Part shown: in pieces, positions 8,019 through 16,609 of the stretch
Layout of the letters: every line of letters begins with the position of its first letter
Numbering within the stretch: position 1 is the first letter of the stretch
Source: Coriobacteriia bacterium
Lineage (GTDB): Bacteria; Actinomycetota; Coriobacteriia; Anaerosomatales; PALSA-660
Direction of reading: 5' to 3'
Assembly (NCBI GenBank): GCA_030652345.1
Contig: JAUSAU010000031.1
Location: 1 to 19,848 of the forward strand
DNA: 19,848 nt
Program-made: the position numbers and the translations under genes
The notes under the pieces: model-generated
Seen by the model: the letters and a program-made list of their open reading frames with translations, nothing else
Databases searched by the model: none
What the model was told of the DNA's origin: nothing

Positions 8019-9200
8019 CTAGAACTTCCCTCGCAGCACCGCGAGCGCACGCGCGAGCTGCGTGTCGGTCTCCCGCTTCGCCTGGAGCTTCGGCTCCATC
8101 GTCACCACGACGTCCGGCATGACGCCCTTGCCGTCGATGACGCGGCTCTTCGGCGTGAGGTAGTGGGCGTTCGTGAGCTTGACGGAGCCGCCGTTGGACA
8201 GCTCGCGGATGGTCTGCACGCTCCCCTTGCCGTAGCTCTTCGAGCCCACGATCGTGGCGCGCTTGTAGTCCTGCAGCGCGCCCGCCACGATCTCGCTGGC
8301 CGACGCCGAGTTCTCGTCGATGAGCACGACGAGCGGCTTGTCCGTTGCGACGTCGCCCAGCGCCATCTCCTCGGACTCGGGTTTGCCGCGCTCGTCCACG
8401 CGCACGATCACGCCGCTCTCGATGTAGAGCGACGAGACGGCGACGGCTGACGACAGCAGTCCGCCGGGATTCTCGCGAAGGTCCAGCACGAAGCCCTTCG
8501 CACCCTTGGCGGACAGCTCCGCCATCTTCGCGCGGATGTCGTCCGCGGCAAGCTCGTTGAACTGCATGAGCCGGATGAGGCCGACGTCGCGGCCCACCAT
8601 CTCGGCCATGATGTTGGGGATGGTGATGCGATCGCGGGTCACCTTGAACGTGATCGTCTTGGCCGTCTCCGGGCGGAACACCTCGATGGTGACCTGCGTC
8701 CCGCGAGGGCCGCGGATCATGGCGACGACGGCATCGAGCTCCCACTTCTTCTTGCGCACACCGTCGACCGCGGTGATCTCGTCCTCAGCCTTGAGGCCCG
8801 CTTTCTCGGCCGGCGTGCCCTTGAACACGCTCATGACCGTCGGCGTGGTCTCCCGCATGCCCAGGCTCATGCCGACGCCGAAGAACTCGCCCTTGGCGTC
8901 CATCTTGAATTCCTTGTTCGCCTTGGGATCGAAGTAGGCGGCGTAGGTGTCCTCGAGCGACGCAAGCAGCCCGTCGATGGCGCCGGTCGTCATCGATTCC
9001 TCTGAGTTCGGCTTGAGCGCATCCGCGCGGATGATGCCCTGCACCTCGCCGACGAGCTCCTGGGCGGAGCTGGAGGAGCCGCCCATCGTCGGCACGAGCG
9101 TGCCGCGCATGCGCTCGAACAGCGCACCCCCGACGAACGAGCCGGCGCCGACGGTCAGAACGAGCGCCGCCGCGAGGGCGACTTGGAGAAAGCGCTTCAT
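8019..9200 (-). CDS. S41 family C-terminal processing peptidase (CtpA/Prc type)
   Basis: A 393-residue serine protease predicted to sit outside the membrane on an N-terminal signal anchor (hydrophobic residues 5-25). A PDZ domain covers about residues 105-190 (GVGMSLG, AGLKAEDEITAVDG). The tail-specific protease fold follows, with the Ser-Lys dyad visible as NSASASE (Ser300) and SYGKGSVQ (Lys325); the spacing of 25 equals that in E. coli Prc and B. subtilis CtpB. Such enzymes cleave extracytoplasmic proteins at their C-termini and often control cell-wall hydrolases or signalling. The ATG at 9200 is chosen because AAGGTGGT lies upstream and the signal segment starts at once; the frame is open further up to 9308, which would run into ftsX. 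It lies 61 bases downstream of ftsX, a common neighbourhood for ctp genes in Gram-positive bacteria. Confidence 0.92.
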   Translation of the reverse strand: MKRFLQVALAAALVLTVGAGSFVGGALFERMRGTLVPTMGGSSSSAQELVGEVQGIIRADALKPNSEESMTTGAIDGLLASLEDTYAAYFDPKANKEFKMDAKGEFFGVGMSLGMRETTPTVMSVFKGTPAEKAGLKAEDEITAVDGVRKKKWELDAVVAMIRGPRGTQVTIEVFRPETAKTITFKVTRDRITIPNIMAEMVGRDVGLIRLMQFNELAADDIRAKMAELSAKGAKGFVLDLRENPGGLLSSAVAVSSLYIESGVIVRVDERGKPESEEMALGDVATDKPLVVLIDENSASASEIVAGALQDYKRATIVGSKSYGKGSVQTIRELSNGGSVKLTNAHYLTPKSRVIDGKGVMPDVVVTMEPKLQAKRETDTQLARALAVLRGKF

Positions 9201-9261
9201 TGCGGGACCACCTTGCGGATGGAGGCGCGACCGGGGCGAAGGTCCCGATGCGTCTGAGTCG

Positions 9262-10167
9262 TCAGACCTTGAGGTACTTGCGGACCGCGGTCCCGGAACC
9301 CAGGACACCGATGACGATCGCGGAGAGCAAGAGGAGCCCGGACAGCTGCCACAACGTGGCCGACGTGATCTGGACGGGCAGGAATCGCAGGTTGCGCTGC
9401 AGCCAGGGGATGAGCATCGACTGAGCGGTCAGCAGTGTTGCGATCGCGAGGAGCGCGCCCAGTACCGACTGGATCACACCCTCGAACAGGAACGGCGTGC
9501 GGATGAACCAGTTGCTCGCGCCCACGAGCCGCATGATGCCGATCTCCTTGCGACGCGAGTAGATGGCCAGGCGGATCGTGTTGCCGATGAGGATGAGGCT
9601 GACGATGAGCAGCATGATGACGAACACGAGGACGGCCGTGCGTACGATGCCCGTGGCCGCGAAGAGGTTCTCGACGATGTTCTGTCCCCACTTCACGTCG
9701 GCCGCGGCGTCCTTGACGACCTTGGCCAGCGTGGCGTTCGCCTTGATCGTGGTGACGACCTCCTGGACCTGGCGCGGGTCCTTGAGCTGGACCTCGAGCG
9801 AGGCGGGAAGCGGGTTGCCGCGGAGCTGCTCGACGAGTTGCGGCGAGTTCTTGGTGCGCTCCCTGAAGCGCTCGAGCGCCTGCGTCTTGCTCACGTAGGA
9901 GACGCCCGAGATGCGCGGGTCCTTCTGGATGTCGGACTGCATCGTCTGGACGTCGGCCGGGGTGGCCCCATCCTTGAGGAAGATCGAGATCGAGACCTTC
10001 TGCTCGAACGAGGTGGCCACGCGGTTCACGACCGCACCGGTGAGGAAGAAGGTGCCCACGAGCAGGAGCGAGATGTAGATGATCGTCACGGCGACGAGGC
10101 TCATGACCCAGTTGCGGCGGAACGACGAGATCGCCTCGCCGAGGAAGTAGCCGGGATTAATCGCCAT
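9262..10167 (-). CDS. ftsX: Cell division protein FtsX (permease-like)
   Basis: A 301-residue membrane partner of FtsE. One transmembrane helix lies near residues 20-47, then an extracytoplasmic domain of about 120 residues, then three helices near 172-196, 222-245 and 270-292. The cytoplasmic loop after helix 2 carries the family motif [14 protein letters not shown]. FtsEX does not transport. It uses ATP hydrolysis to activate peptidoglycan hydrolases from across the membrane at the division site. The ATG at 10167 overlaps the end of ftsE by 11 bases and has GGGGGGTG in front of it, so the two should be translationally coupled. An upstream GTG giving 317 residues is possible but lies deeper inside ftsE. 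Confidence 0.95.
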   Translation of the reverse strand: MAINPGYFLGEAISSFRRNWVMSLVAVTIIYISLLLVGTFFLTGAVVNRVATSFEQKVSISIFLKDGATPADVQTMQSDIQKDPRISGVSYVSKTQALERFRERTKNSPQLVEQLRGNPLPASLEVQLKDPRQVQEVVTTIKANATLAKVVKDAAADVKWGQNIVENLFAATGIVRTAVLVFVIMLLIVSLILIGNTIRLAIYSRRKEIGIMRLVGASNWFIRTPFLFEGVIQSVLGALLAIATLLTAQSMLIPWLQRNLRFLPVQITSATLWQLSGLLLLSAIVIGVLGSGTAVRKYLKV

Positions 10168-10846
10168 ATCCGTACACCCCCCGGCTCTGGTCGCGGATGA
10201 CCTTACCGTTCTCAAGGGCGATGACGCGCTTTCGCATCGAGTCGACCATCTCCCGGTCGTGAGTGGCGATCAGCACGGTCGTGCCGGTCTTGTTGATACG
10301 GTTGAGCAGGCTCATGATCCCGAGCGACGTGGCCGGGTCGAGGTTGCCTGTCGGCTCGTCCGCCAGCAGGAGCGGCGGGCGGTTGACGAACGCACGGGCG
10401 ATGGACACGCGCTGCTGCTCACCACCGGAGAGCTCATCCGGGTAGCTTTCCATCTTGTCCTCGAGGCCGACCAGCCGCAGCACCTCGGGCACCTGCGTGC
10501 GCACGACATGCTTGGACTTGCCGATGACCTCGAGCGCGAACGCGACGTTCTCGTAACTCGTCTTGTTCGGCAGGAGCTTGAAGTCCTGGAACACGCAGCC
10601 GATGTTGCGGCGAAGGAACGGGATCTTCCAGTTGCGCATGTGGACGACGTCCTGGCCTGCGACCGTGATCTCGCCCGTGGTGGGCAGGATCTCCCGGAGC
10701 AGGAGTTTTATGAACGTGGACTTCCCGGACCCTGAGTGTCCCACGAGGAAGATGAACTCCCCCTGCGGGATCTCGACGTCGATCTCGGCCAGGGCCGGCG
10801 GCTTGTCAGCGAGGTAGACCTTGCTGACGTTCTTCATGGTTATCAC
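10157..10846 (-). CDS. ftsE: Cell division ATP-binding protein FtsE
   Basis: A 229-residue ABC ATPase. Walker A GHSGSGKS lies at 36-43, the signature LSGGEQQR at 139-146, Walker B LLLADEP at 159-165 and the switch histidine in ATHD at 196. The phrase [17 protein letters not shown] after Walker A is characteristic of FtsE. It powers FtsX in control of wall hydrolysis during division. The GTG start at 10846 gives MITMKNVSK, matching the usual MIxxxNVSK beginning, and GGAG lies 9 bases upstream; the ATG three codons later is too far from this site. It is the first gene of the ftsE-ftsX-protease set, separated from the transketolase genes by 130 bases that hold a hairpin. Confidence 0.96.
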   Translation of the reverse strand: MITMKNVSKVYLADKPPALAEIDVEIPQGEFIFLVGHSGSGKSTFIKLLLREILPTTGEITVAGQDVVHMRNWKIPFLRRNIGCVFQDFKLLPNKTSYENVAFALEVIGKSKHVVRTQVPEVLRLVGLEDKMESYPDELSGGEQQRVSIARAFVNRPPLLLADEPTGNLDPATSLGIMSLLNRINKTGTTVLIATHDREMVDSMRKRVIALENGKVIRDQSRGVYGYGD

Positions 10847-10897
10847 GGTGGGCTACTCCATCCGTATACAACGACTCCCAGCCGGTAATGGTAGCAG

Positions 10898-10930
10898 AAG
10901 AGGGGCCATCGCTCCGTGGCGGAGCGCCCA
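10898..10930 (-). terminator. Possible intrinsic terminator after the transketolase genes
   Basis: On the minus strand the arms CGCTCCG and CGGAGCG (10920-10926 and 10910-10916) enclose a CCA loop. GGGC and GCCC flank them imperfectly, and CCTCTTCT follows instead of a clean T run. It sits 51-67 bases after the stop of the downstream transketolase gene and about 65 bases before ftsE, so it could end the upstream transcript. Weak T richness limits confidence. Confidence 0.45.
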
Positions 10931-10976
10931 TCTCCATGGGGAATACACAGCGCGGATCAGCAGCGCGCGCCAGCCC

Positions 10977-11927
10977 TCAGCGCCTGCCCCGGCGCTCCGA
11001 AGCCCGCTTCGCGGCCTTGACGATGGCCTCGGCACTCAGGCCGAAGTGCTCCATGAGCTCGTCGGCCTCGCCGGAGGTGCCGAAGACATCGCGGACACCC
11101 ACGCGCTCGAGCGGCATCGGCGCGTTCTCGCCCAGCAGCTCGGCCACGGCCGAACCGAGGCCGCCGATGACGGAGTGCTCCTCGCAGGTGACGACGGCGC
11201 CGGTGTTGAGAGCCGCGTTGAGGATCGTCGCGGCGTCGAGCGGCTTGATGGTGGGGACGTCGATGACCGAGGCCGAGATGCCCTCGATCTCGAGCATGTC
11301 CGCGGCCGCGAGCGCGCGCTCGACCATGTGGCCGCACGCGAGCAAGGTGACCTCGGTGCCGTGCCGCAGCGGGTACGCGCGGCCGATCTCGAAGGCGAAG
11401 TCCTCGTCGTAGACCGCGGAGACGGCCGGGCGGCCCAGCCGGATGTAGACCGGGCCGGGGCTGGACGCCGCAGCGCGGATCGCGCCCTTCGCCGTGACGT
11501 AGTCCGCTGGCACGACGACGCGCATGTTCGGGAGCACGCGCATGAGCGCGATGTCCTCGAGCATCTGGTGGCTGCCGCCGTCCGGGCCGACGGTCACGCC
11601 GGCGTGCGTGGCGGCGATCTTCACGTTCAGGTTGCCGTAGCACACCGAGTTGCGGACCTGGTCGTAGGCACGCCCCGTGGCGAACACGGCGAAGCTCGAC
11701 GCGAACGGCGTCTTGCCGCCGGCCGCGAGGCCGGCCGCTGTGCCGATGAGGTTGGCCTCGGCGATGCCGACGTCGAAGAAGCGGTCCGGGTAGGCCGCCT
11801 TGAACTTCGCGGTCGTGGTGGCCTTGGCCAGGTCGGCGTCGAGCACGACGATGTCGTCGCGGCCTTCGGCGGCCAGCGCTACGAGCGTCTCGCCGAGGGC
11901 CTCGCGGGTGGCTCGCTTGGTCGTCAC
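10977..11927 (-). CDS. Transketolase, C-terminal subunit (split enzyme)
   Basis: A 316-residue protein corresponding to the pyrimidine-binding and C-terminal domains of transketolase. The cofactor-activating glutamate is seen in FFDVGIAEANLIG (Glu57), and EEHSVIGGLGSAVAELL marks the C-terminal domain. Paired with the upstream half it should move two-carbon units between sugar phosphates in the non-oxidative pentose phosphate pathway, in the cytoplasm. The GTG start at 11927 is chosen over the open frame reaching 12011: GTGA overlaps the stop of the upstream half by 4 bases, and a strong GAGGGGAG lies 6 bases upstream. The 4-bp overlap favours equal production of the two halves. Split transketolases are common in archaea and several bacterial lineages, so this is not a broken gene. 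A DXP synthase is unlikely given the split and the motifs. Confidence 0.93.
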   Translation of the reverse strand: MTTKRATREALGETLVALAAEGRDDIVVLDADLAKATTTAKFKAAYPDRFFDVGIAEANLIGTAAGLAAGGKTPFASSFAVFATGRAYDQVRNSVCYGNLNVKIAATHAGVTVGPDGGSHQMLEDIALMRVLPNMRVVVPADYVTAKGAIRAAASSPGPVYIRLGRPAVSAVYDEDFAFEIGRAYPLRHGTEVTLLACGHMVERALAAADMLEIEGISASVIDVPTIKPLDAATILNAALNTGAVVTCEEHSVIGGLGSAVAELLGENAPMPLERVGVRDVFGTSGEADELMEHFGLSAEAIVKAAKRASERRGRR

Positions 11928-12787
11928 GACGCGCTCCCCTCGGTCAGCTCGAGTTCGGACAGCGCGGTCGCACACTGCTCGGCGTTGGGCGCCTTGCCGT
12001 GCCAGTCGCACAGGCCCTCCATGAACGAGACGCCCTTGCCCTTGACCGTGTCCGCGACGATCACGGCCGGCCCGTCCGAGTACGCCCGGGCCGCCGCGAA
12101 CGCGTCGGCGAGCTCCTCGAGGTCGTGGCCGTCACAGGTGACGACGTGCCAGCCGAAGGCGGCGAACTTGGCCTCGACGTCGCCGACGTCCATGACCTCG
12201 CACGTGGGGCCGTCGATCTGCATGCCGTTGAGGTCGACGATGGCGACGACGTTGTCGAGGCAGTAGTGCGCCGCCAGCATCGCAGCCTCCCAGACCTCGC
12301 CTTCCTGGAGCTCGCCGTCGCCGAGCAGGCAGTAGACCGTTGGGCCCTCGCCGGCGTCACGCCCGGCAGCGTTCGCGTCCAGCCTCAGTGCGAGCGCCAT
12401 GCCGTTCGCGAGTGCGAGTCCTTGACCGAGTGAGCCGGTGGAGACCTCCACTCCCGGCGTCTTGCGCGCGTCCGGGTGGCCCTGGAGCCGCGAGCCCAGC
12501 TTGCGCAGGGTGACAAGCTCCTCGCGAGGGAAGTAACCGGCCTCGGCCAGCACCGCGTAGAGCACCGGCGCCGCGTGGCCTTTGGAGAGCACGAAGCGGT
12601 CGCGGTCCGGCATCGCGGGGTTCGCGGGATCGTGCTTCATCACGCCGAAGTACAGTGTGGCCAGGATCTCGACCGAGGAGAGTGAGCCTCCGGGGTGTCC
12701 GGAGCCCGCCGCGCCGACCATCTCGATGATGTCGCGGCGCATCCGGGTGCAGGTCAGGGCGATCGTTGCGAGGTCCGCGGTCGTCAT
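11924..12787 (-). CDS. Transketolase, N-terminal subunit (split enzyme)
   Basis: A 287-residue protein with the thiamine diphosphate-binding half of transketolase. GSGHPGGSLS lies at residues 28-37, SKGHAAPVLYA near 69-79, STGSLGQGLALANGM near 116-130, and the cofactor/Mg2+ motif GDGELQEG at 156-163 with its asparagine at 187 (VDLNGMQIDG). The ATG at 12787 is preferred because MTTADLATIALTCTRMRRDI matches the usual beginning of the family and AGGA lies 9 bases upstream. A second in-frame ATG at 12862 overlaps the kinase stop codon as ATGA and would add 25 residues, but it has no ribosome-binding site and the extra residues look unstructured. With the preferred start, a 71-base gap after the kinase holds a nested inverted repeat. 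Confidence 0.93.
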   Translation of the reverse strand: MTTADLATIALTCTRMRRDIIEMVGAAGSGHPGGSLSSVEILATLYFGVMKHDPANPAMPDRDRFVLSKGHAAPVLYAVLAEAGYFPREELVTLRKLGSRLQGHPDARKTPGVEVSTGSLGQGLALANGMALALRLDANAAGRDAGEGPTVYCLLGDGELQEGEVWEAAMLAAHYCLDNVVAIVDLNGMQIDGPTCEVMDVGDVEAKFAAFGWHVVTCDGHDLEELADAFAAARAYSDGPAVIVADTVKGKGVSFMEGLCDWHGKAPNAEQCATALSELELTEGSAS

Positions 12788-12797
12788 CTGCGCGAGT

Positions 12798-12848
12798 CCT
12801 GTCCGTCTCGGGGTGCTTTCGGGCGCGGTGCCCGAAGCCACGGACAGG
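12798..12848 (-). promoter_or_regulatory. Nested inverted repeat covering the transketolase ribosome-binding site
   Basis: Reading the minus strand, CCTGTCCGT (12848-12840) pairs perfectly with ACGGACAGG (12806-12798). Inside it TTCGGGC (12836-12830) pairs perfectly with GCCCGAA (12824-12818) around a 5-base loop. The last bases of the outer arm supply the AGG of the probable Shine-Dalgarno sequence of the transketolase N-terminal gene, whose ATG follows 10 bases later. No T run follows, so it is not an ordinary terminator. A structure that hides the ribosome site, or a processing or stability element between the kinase and transketolase messages, would fit. Function is inference. Confidence 0.5.
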
Positions 12849-12858
12849 GTACCAGACG

Positions 12859-15800
12859 TCATTCGGGCGCGGGCGGCTCGATCGGAAGACGCAGCGTGAA
12901 CGTGGAACCCACGCCGACCTCGCTGACGGCCGTGACATCCCCTCCCAGCAGGTGCGCGTACTCACGAGACAGAGCCAGCCCGAGGCCCGTCCCCTTCGGC
13001 TTGGCGACGGTCGGAGTCTCGAGCTGCACGAATGGATCGAAGATGCGCGACAGGTCCGCGGGGCCGATACCCGGACCGGTATCCGACACGTTGAACGCGC
13101 ACATCCCTCCCGGTTCGCACCGCACGGCCACACGGACGCCACCGTGCTCGGTGAACTTCACGGCGTTGCCGACCAGATTGAACAGTACCTGCCGCAGCTT
13201 GCCGCCGTCCGAGCGGAAGCATCCTGCGAACTCCGCGTCCTCCATCTCGAGGTACAGGCCCTTCTCGCCGGCGAGCGGCCGCACGACGTCGGAGACATCC
13301 CGCAGCAGCCCGACCGGATCCACGTCGGCGAACGTCACCGACGCCTTGCCGGCCTCGACCTTGGCGAGATCGAGAACACCGTCGATGAGCGAGAGGAGGT
13401 GCAGGCCCGACCGGTTCACCATCTCGACCTGTGTGCGCTGCTCCGGTTCCAGTGTGCCCGCCAATCCCTGCAGCAGGATGCCCGAGAAGCCGATGATCGA
13501 ATTCAGCGGCGTGCGCAGCTCGTGGCTCATCGCCGCGAAGAAGTCGTTCTTGGCGCTGGTCGCCTCCTCGAGCTCGAGGTTCGTATCGGTGAGGCGACTG
13601 TTCGCGGACTGCAACTCCTCGTTCGTGCGCTGGAGTTCTTCGGTCCGCTCCTGAACCCGCTGCTCGAGATCCGCGTTGAGTCGCCGTACCTCGTCCTCGA
13701 CCCTCTTGCGCTCGCTGACGTCCCTGGCCAGGCCGGTGGCACCGACGATCTTGCCATCCTCGTTCACGATCGGGTTGAAGAAGCTCTCGTAGTAGGCCTT
13801 CTCGACGTCGCCGAACACGCGGACGTTGGAGTGGGACTCGCCCGCCAGCGCCCGGTCGTAGTTCTCCTTCGCGGCGGCCCAGTCACCTTCGTCCGTGATC
13901 TGGTCGAGGATGCTCATCCCGACCTCGATGTCCTTGCCGTAGGCGGCCTTCATGACGTCCGCGTGTGCCTGGTTGAACAGCAGGTAGCGGTAGTCCGCGT
14001 CGATCGAGAAGAGGATCGTGTCCTTCTGGGCCTCCAGGCTGGACTCCAACAGCATCCGTGACCGACGAAGATCCTCGGCGGCCCGTCGGCGCTCCGTCAT
14101 GTCGGTGAAGATGACCATGGCGGCCGTGACCTTGCCCGACTCGTCCTTGATGGGCGCCGCGTTGGCCAAGACGATCCGGTCGTCGCCGTCATCTCTTCGA
14201 ATGATGAACTCGCGGCTCGACGGCTCGCCGAGCATGAGGGCTCGCGCCAGCGGGACCTCGTCGTTCCGCAACGGCCGGCCATCGAGGTCGAGCATCTGCC
14301 AGCTGGCCACGTACTCGGAGATCCCGACCCCGTCGACGATCGCCTGGCGGTCACCGCCGCGGATCATGAGCCCCGCGTCGTTCACGTAGCGAAGAGCGCC
14401 GTCGGGCGCGTCGGCGATCGCGATCCCCACCGGGCTGTGGTCCATCGCCGCCTGCAGGAGTGCCGTGCTCTCCCGCAGCTCCCGCTCCGCCGCATGGTGC
14501 TCCGTGATGTCCTGGATGACGCCGAACATCTGCAGCGGCCGGTCGTCGTCGCTGAAGTCGACCGTTCCCAGACCGTGCACGTAGCGCTCGACGCCGTCCC
14601 GCGGCCGAACGATCCGGTACTCGATGTCGAATGGCTGCCGTCTGCCGAGTACGTCTTCGGCGAAGTAGTTCGCGAGGCGCTCCCGGTCAGCCGGGTGCAC
14701 GATCTGGAGCCACGCCGCGAAGTCCCCTCCTTTGCCATCCTTCGTGCCGAGCACGTCGTGCAGCGCGGGAGAGCCATCCCAGAAGTCGTTCACGATGTCG
14801 AAGATGTAGTGCCCCAGCGAGGCGACTTGCTGCGACTCGCTCAGCCACCGCTCGTTCTGTCGCAGCGCGTCCTCCGCGAGTCTCCGCTCCGTGATGTCGC
14901 GCGTGACGCCGCGGACCTCGACACGGCCGGTGCGCTCGTCCAAGCAGTAGTTCGTGACGGACTCGGTCCATATCAGCGAGCCATCCTTGCACGGCTGCTG
15001 GACCTCCTCGGTGAAGAACGTGCTGTCGGTGATGCGGCCCGCACAGCGGTCCGCGGCCCTGGTGCGGTTCAGTGCCTTGAGGTACGCGGCACTCTCGGGC
15101 GCAAGCGCGGCGTCGAGCGGCTCTGCAAGGACCTCCTCAGGCGTGTAGCCACGCAGCCGCTGCACCGACGGACTGACATACGTGAAGCGAAGTGTCTCCG
15201 GGTCCAGCGTCCAGACCATGTCGGCCATGCCCTCGGCGAGCATACGGTACTTCTCTTCACTCTCCGCCAGCCTACGGGAGGTGCGGATCCTTGCCAGTGT
15301 GAGGAACGCCTGCTGGACGAACGACTCGATGGCGCGCGCCGGCAAGACCGCGTCCGGCTCGCGCGTGAGTACGCTGACGTTGCCGAAGACGGTCGTGCCG
15401 TCGGTGATCCCGATGATGTACACGTCATGGAATCCGAGGAGCTTCTTCACCAGCTTGGCGGCCGACCTCGGCGCGTTGCCGGCGACGTACGCCTCGAAGC
15501 CCCCGTCGAACTGCTGGAGAGAACGCACAAAGGTCCGGCCGAGGTCCCTCTCCGCGACGACGGCGGTCTTGCCGACGATGTCGAAGCCGACGAGTTCGGC
15601 CGCGCGGACCAGCATCGACGAGTCCATCCCCGTCACCGAGTGGACGACGATGTGGCGCGGATCGACGGGGCAGCGATTCACCAGCGTGACCGCATCGGGG
15701 AGCATGTCGGAGAAGTGTCGGGTGATGACGTCGAACACCTCGTCCTTGGTGTGGCAGCCGATCAGTGCCAGACCGGCCTCCACGAGCTTCTCGCCCTCGC

Positions 15801-16578
15801 CCACGCGTTGGCGTGTCGCCTCCTCCGCTGCCCGCTGCCCGGTGATGTCGCGAAACGTCGCGGACAAGGAGACGATCGCGCCCTGATCGTCACGGATCAC
15901 GAAGGGGCTCACGACCACGGGGAAGCGCTCACCGTTCTTGCGCATGAACGTGAGCTCGGCACTCGCTGGCCTGCCGGTCATGTCCCTCGAGAACGTCTCC
16001 TCGATGGCGGCGATCTCCTCAGGCGGCCAGTAGGGGTGCGGAGGGCCGACACCGATGAGCTCCTCGCGGGAGAAGCCGGTCATGGCGGTGAACGCCGCGT
16101 TCACGTCGACGTGGACACCGTCGGGGTCGAGCTCGGCCAAGCCCTCTGTCATCGAGCCGACGAGCTGCTCGAGGCGCCCTTTGGCCACGCGGAGTTCCTG
16201 CTCTGTGTGCACTCGATCGGTCACGTCAGTGATGAAGCCTTCGAGTGCGACCGATCCCGAGTCGTCGACTACGCCGACGCCCTGCTCCCACACCCAGCGG
16301 ATGTCACCGGCGGCGGTGACGATGCGGTAGGTGACCTGGAACGGTTCCGAGCGCTCCAGCGCCTCCTGGGCCGCCTCGCGGACCGTCACCTGGTCGTCGG
16401 GATGGATGACCATGTCATAGTCACGGATAGGCTTGCCCACGAAGTCCTTCGCCGGGTATCCGGTGAGTGTCAGGATGCCGTCACTGAGGAACTCGATGGT
16501 CGAGTCGGCATCGTTGGCGCAGCGGTACGCGACGCCTGGCAGGTTCGCTATCAGCGTGCGAGGAAGTGCATCGGACAT
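12859..16578 (-). CDS. Multi-PAS/GAF soluble sensor histidine kinase
   Basis: A 1239-residue hybrid-free sensor kinase without any transmembrane segment, so probably cytoplasmic. Approximate order: PAS at 1-125 and 130-250, a GAF-like domain at 255-435, then four more PAS domains at 440-570, 575-700, 705-830 and 835-960. Each PAS ends in the usual D(I/M)TE/D(V)SER-type linker. A coiled coil at about 960-1010 leads to the HisKA domain with SHELRTPLN (His1019 phosphorylated) and a HATPase domain (N box Asn1138, DTGPGIG at 1166, GTGLGLALS at 1196). There is no receiver domain and no response regulator gene in the window, so its partner is elsewhere. The ATG at 16578 is preferred over 16662: GGGGGCAAGG lies just upstream, the PAS fold begins at once, and the longer form would overlap the YitT-family gene by 53 bases. 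The ligands are unknown. Confidence 0.9.
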   Translation of the reverse strand: MSDALPRTLIANLPGVAYRCANDADSTIEFLSDGILTLTGYPAKDFVGKPIRDYDMVIHPDDQVTVREAAQEALERSEPFQVTYRIVTAAGDIRWVWEQGVGVVDDSGSVALEGFITDVTDRVHTEQELRVAKGRLEQLVGSMTEGLAELDPDGVHVDVNAAFTAMTGFSREELIGVGPPHPYWPPEEIAAIEETFSRDMTGRPASAELTFMRKNGERFPVVVSPFVIRDDQGAIVSLSATFRDITGQRAAEEATRQRVGEGEKLVEAGLALIGCHTKDEVFDVITRHFSDMLPDAVTLVNRCPVDPRHIVVHSVTGMDSSMLVRAAELVGFDIVGKTAVVAERDLGRTFVRSLQQFDGGFEAYVAGNAPRSAAKLVKKLLGFHDVYIIGITDGTTVFGNVSVLTREPDAVLPARAIESFVQQAFLTLARIRTSRRLAESEEKYRMLAEGMADMVWTLDPETLRFTYVSPSVQRLRGYTPEEVLAEPLDAALAPESAAYLKALNRTRAADRCAGRITDSTFFTEEVQQPCKDGSLIWTESVTNYCLDERTGRVEVRGVTRDITERRLAEDALRQNERWLSESQQVASLGHYIFDIVNDFWDGSPALHDVLGTKDGKGGDFAAWLQIVHPADRERLANYFAEDVLGRRQPFDIEYRIVRPRDGVERYVHGLGTVDFSDDDRPLQMFGVIQDITEHHAAERELRESTALLQAAMDHSPVGIAIADAPDGALRYVNDAGLMIRGGDRQAIVDGVGISEYVASWQMLDLDGRPLRNDEVPLARALMLGEPSSREFIIRRDDGDDRIVLANAAPIKDESGKVTAAMVIFTDMTERRRAAEDLRRSRMLLESSLEAQKDTILFSIDADYRYLLFNQAHADVMKAAYGKDIEVGMSILDQITDEGDWAAAKENYDRALAGESHSNVRVFGDVEKAYYESFFNPIVNEDGKIVGATGLARDVSERKRVEDEVRRLNADLEQRVQERTEELQRTNEELQSANSRLTDTNLELEEATSAKNDFFAAMSHELRTPLNSIIGFSGILLQGLAGTLEPEQRTQVEMVNRSGLHLLSLIDGVLDLAKVEAGKASVTFADVDPVGLLRDVSDVVRPLAGEKGLYLEMEDAEFAGCFRSDGGKLRQVLFNLVGNAVKFTEHGGVRVAVRCEPGGMCAFNVSDTGPGIGPADLSRIFDPFVQLETPTVAKPKGTGLGLALSREYAHLLGGDVTAVSEVGVGSTFTLRLPIEPPAPE

Positions 16579-16609
16579 GCTGCCTTGCCCCCAAGCGTCC
16601 AACGGCGAG

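Noticed and set aside
9204..9246. GGGACC/GGTCCC inverted repeat in front of the S41 protease start
   Set aside because: Six bases with a 31-base loop are expected by chance in such G+C-rich DNA; the link with the AAGG ribosome site is weak.
10821..12266. A 481-codon plus-strand frame opposite the transketolase genes
   Set aside because: It lies over two well-recognised enzyme genes, has a composition typical of antisense shadow frames, and has no recognisable motif.
12859..12862. ATGA overlap as the transketolase N-terminal start
   Set aside because: It is in frame but lacks a ribosome-binding site and adds 25 residues not typical of the family; the ATG at 12787 fits better, though the overlap cannot be excluded.
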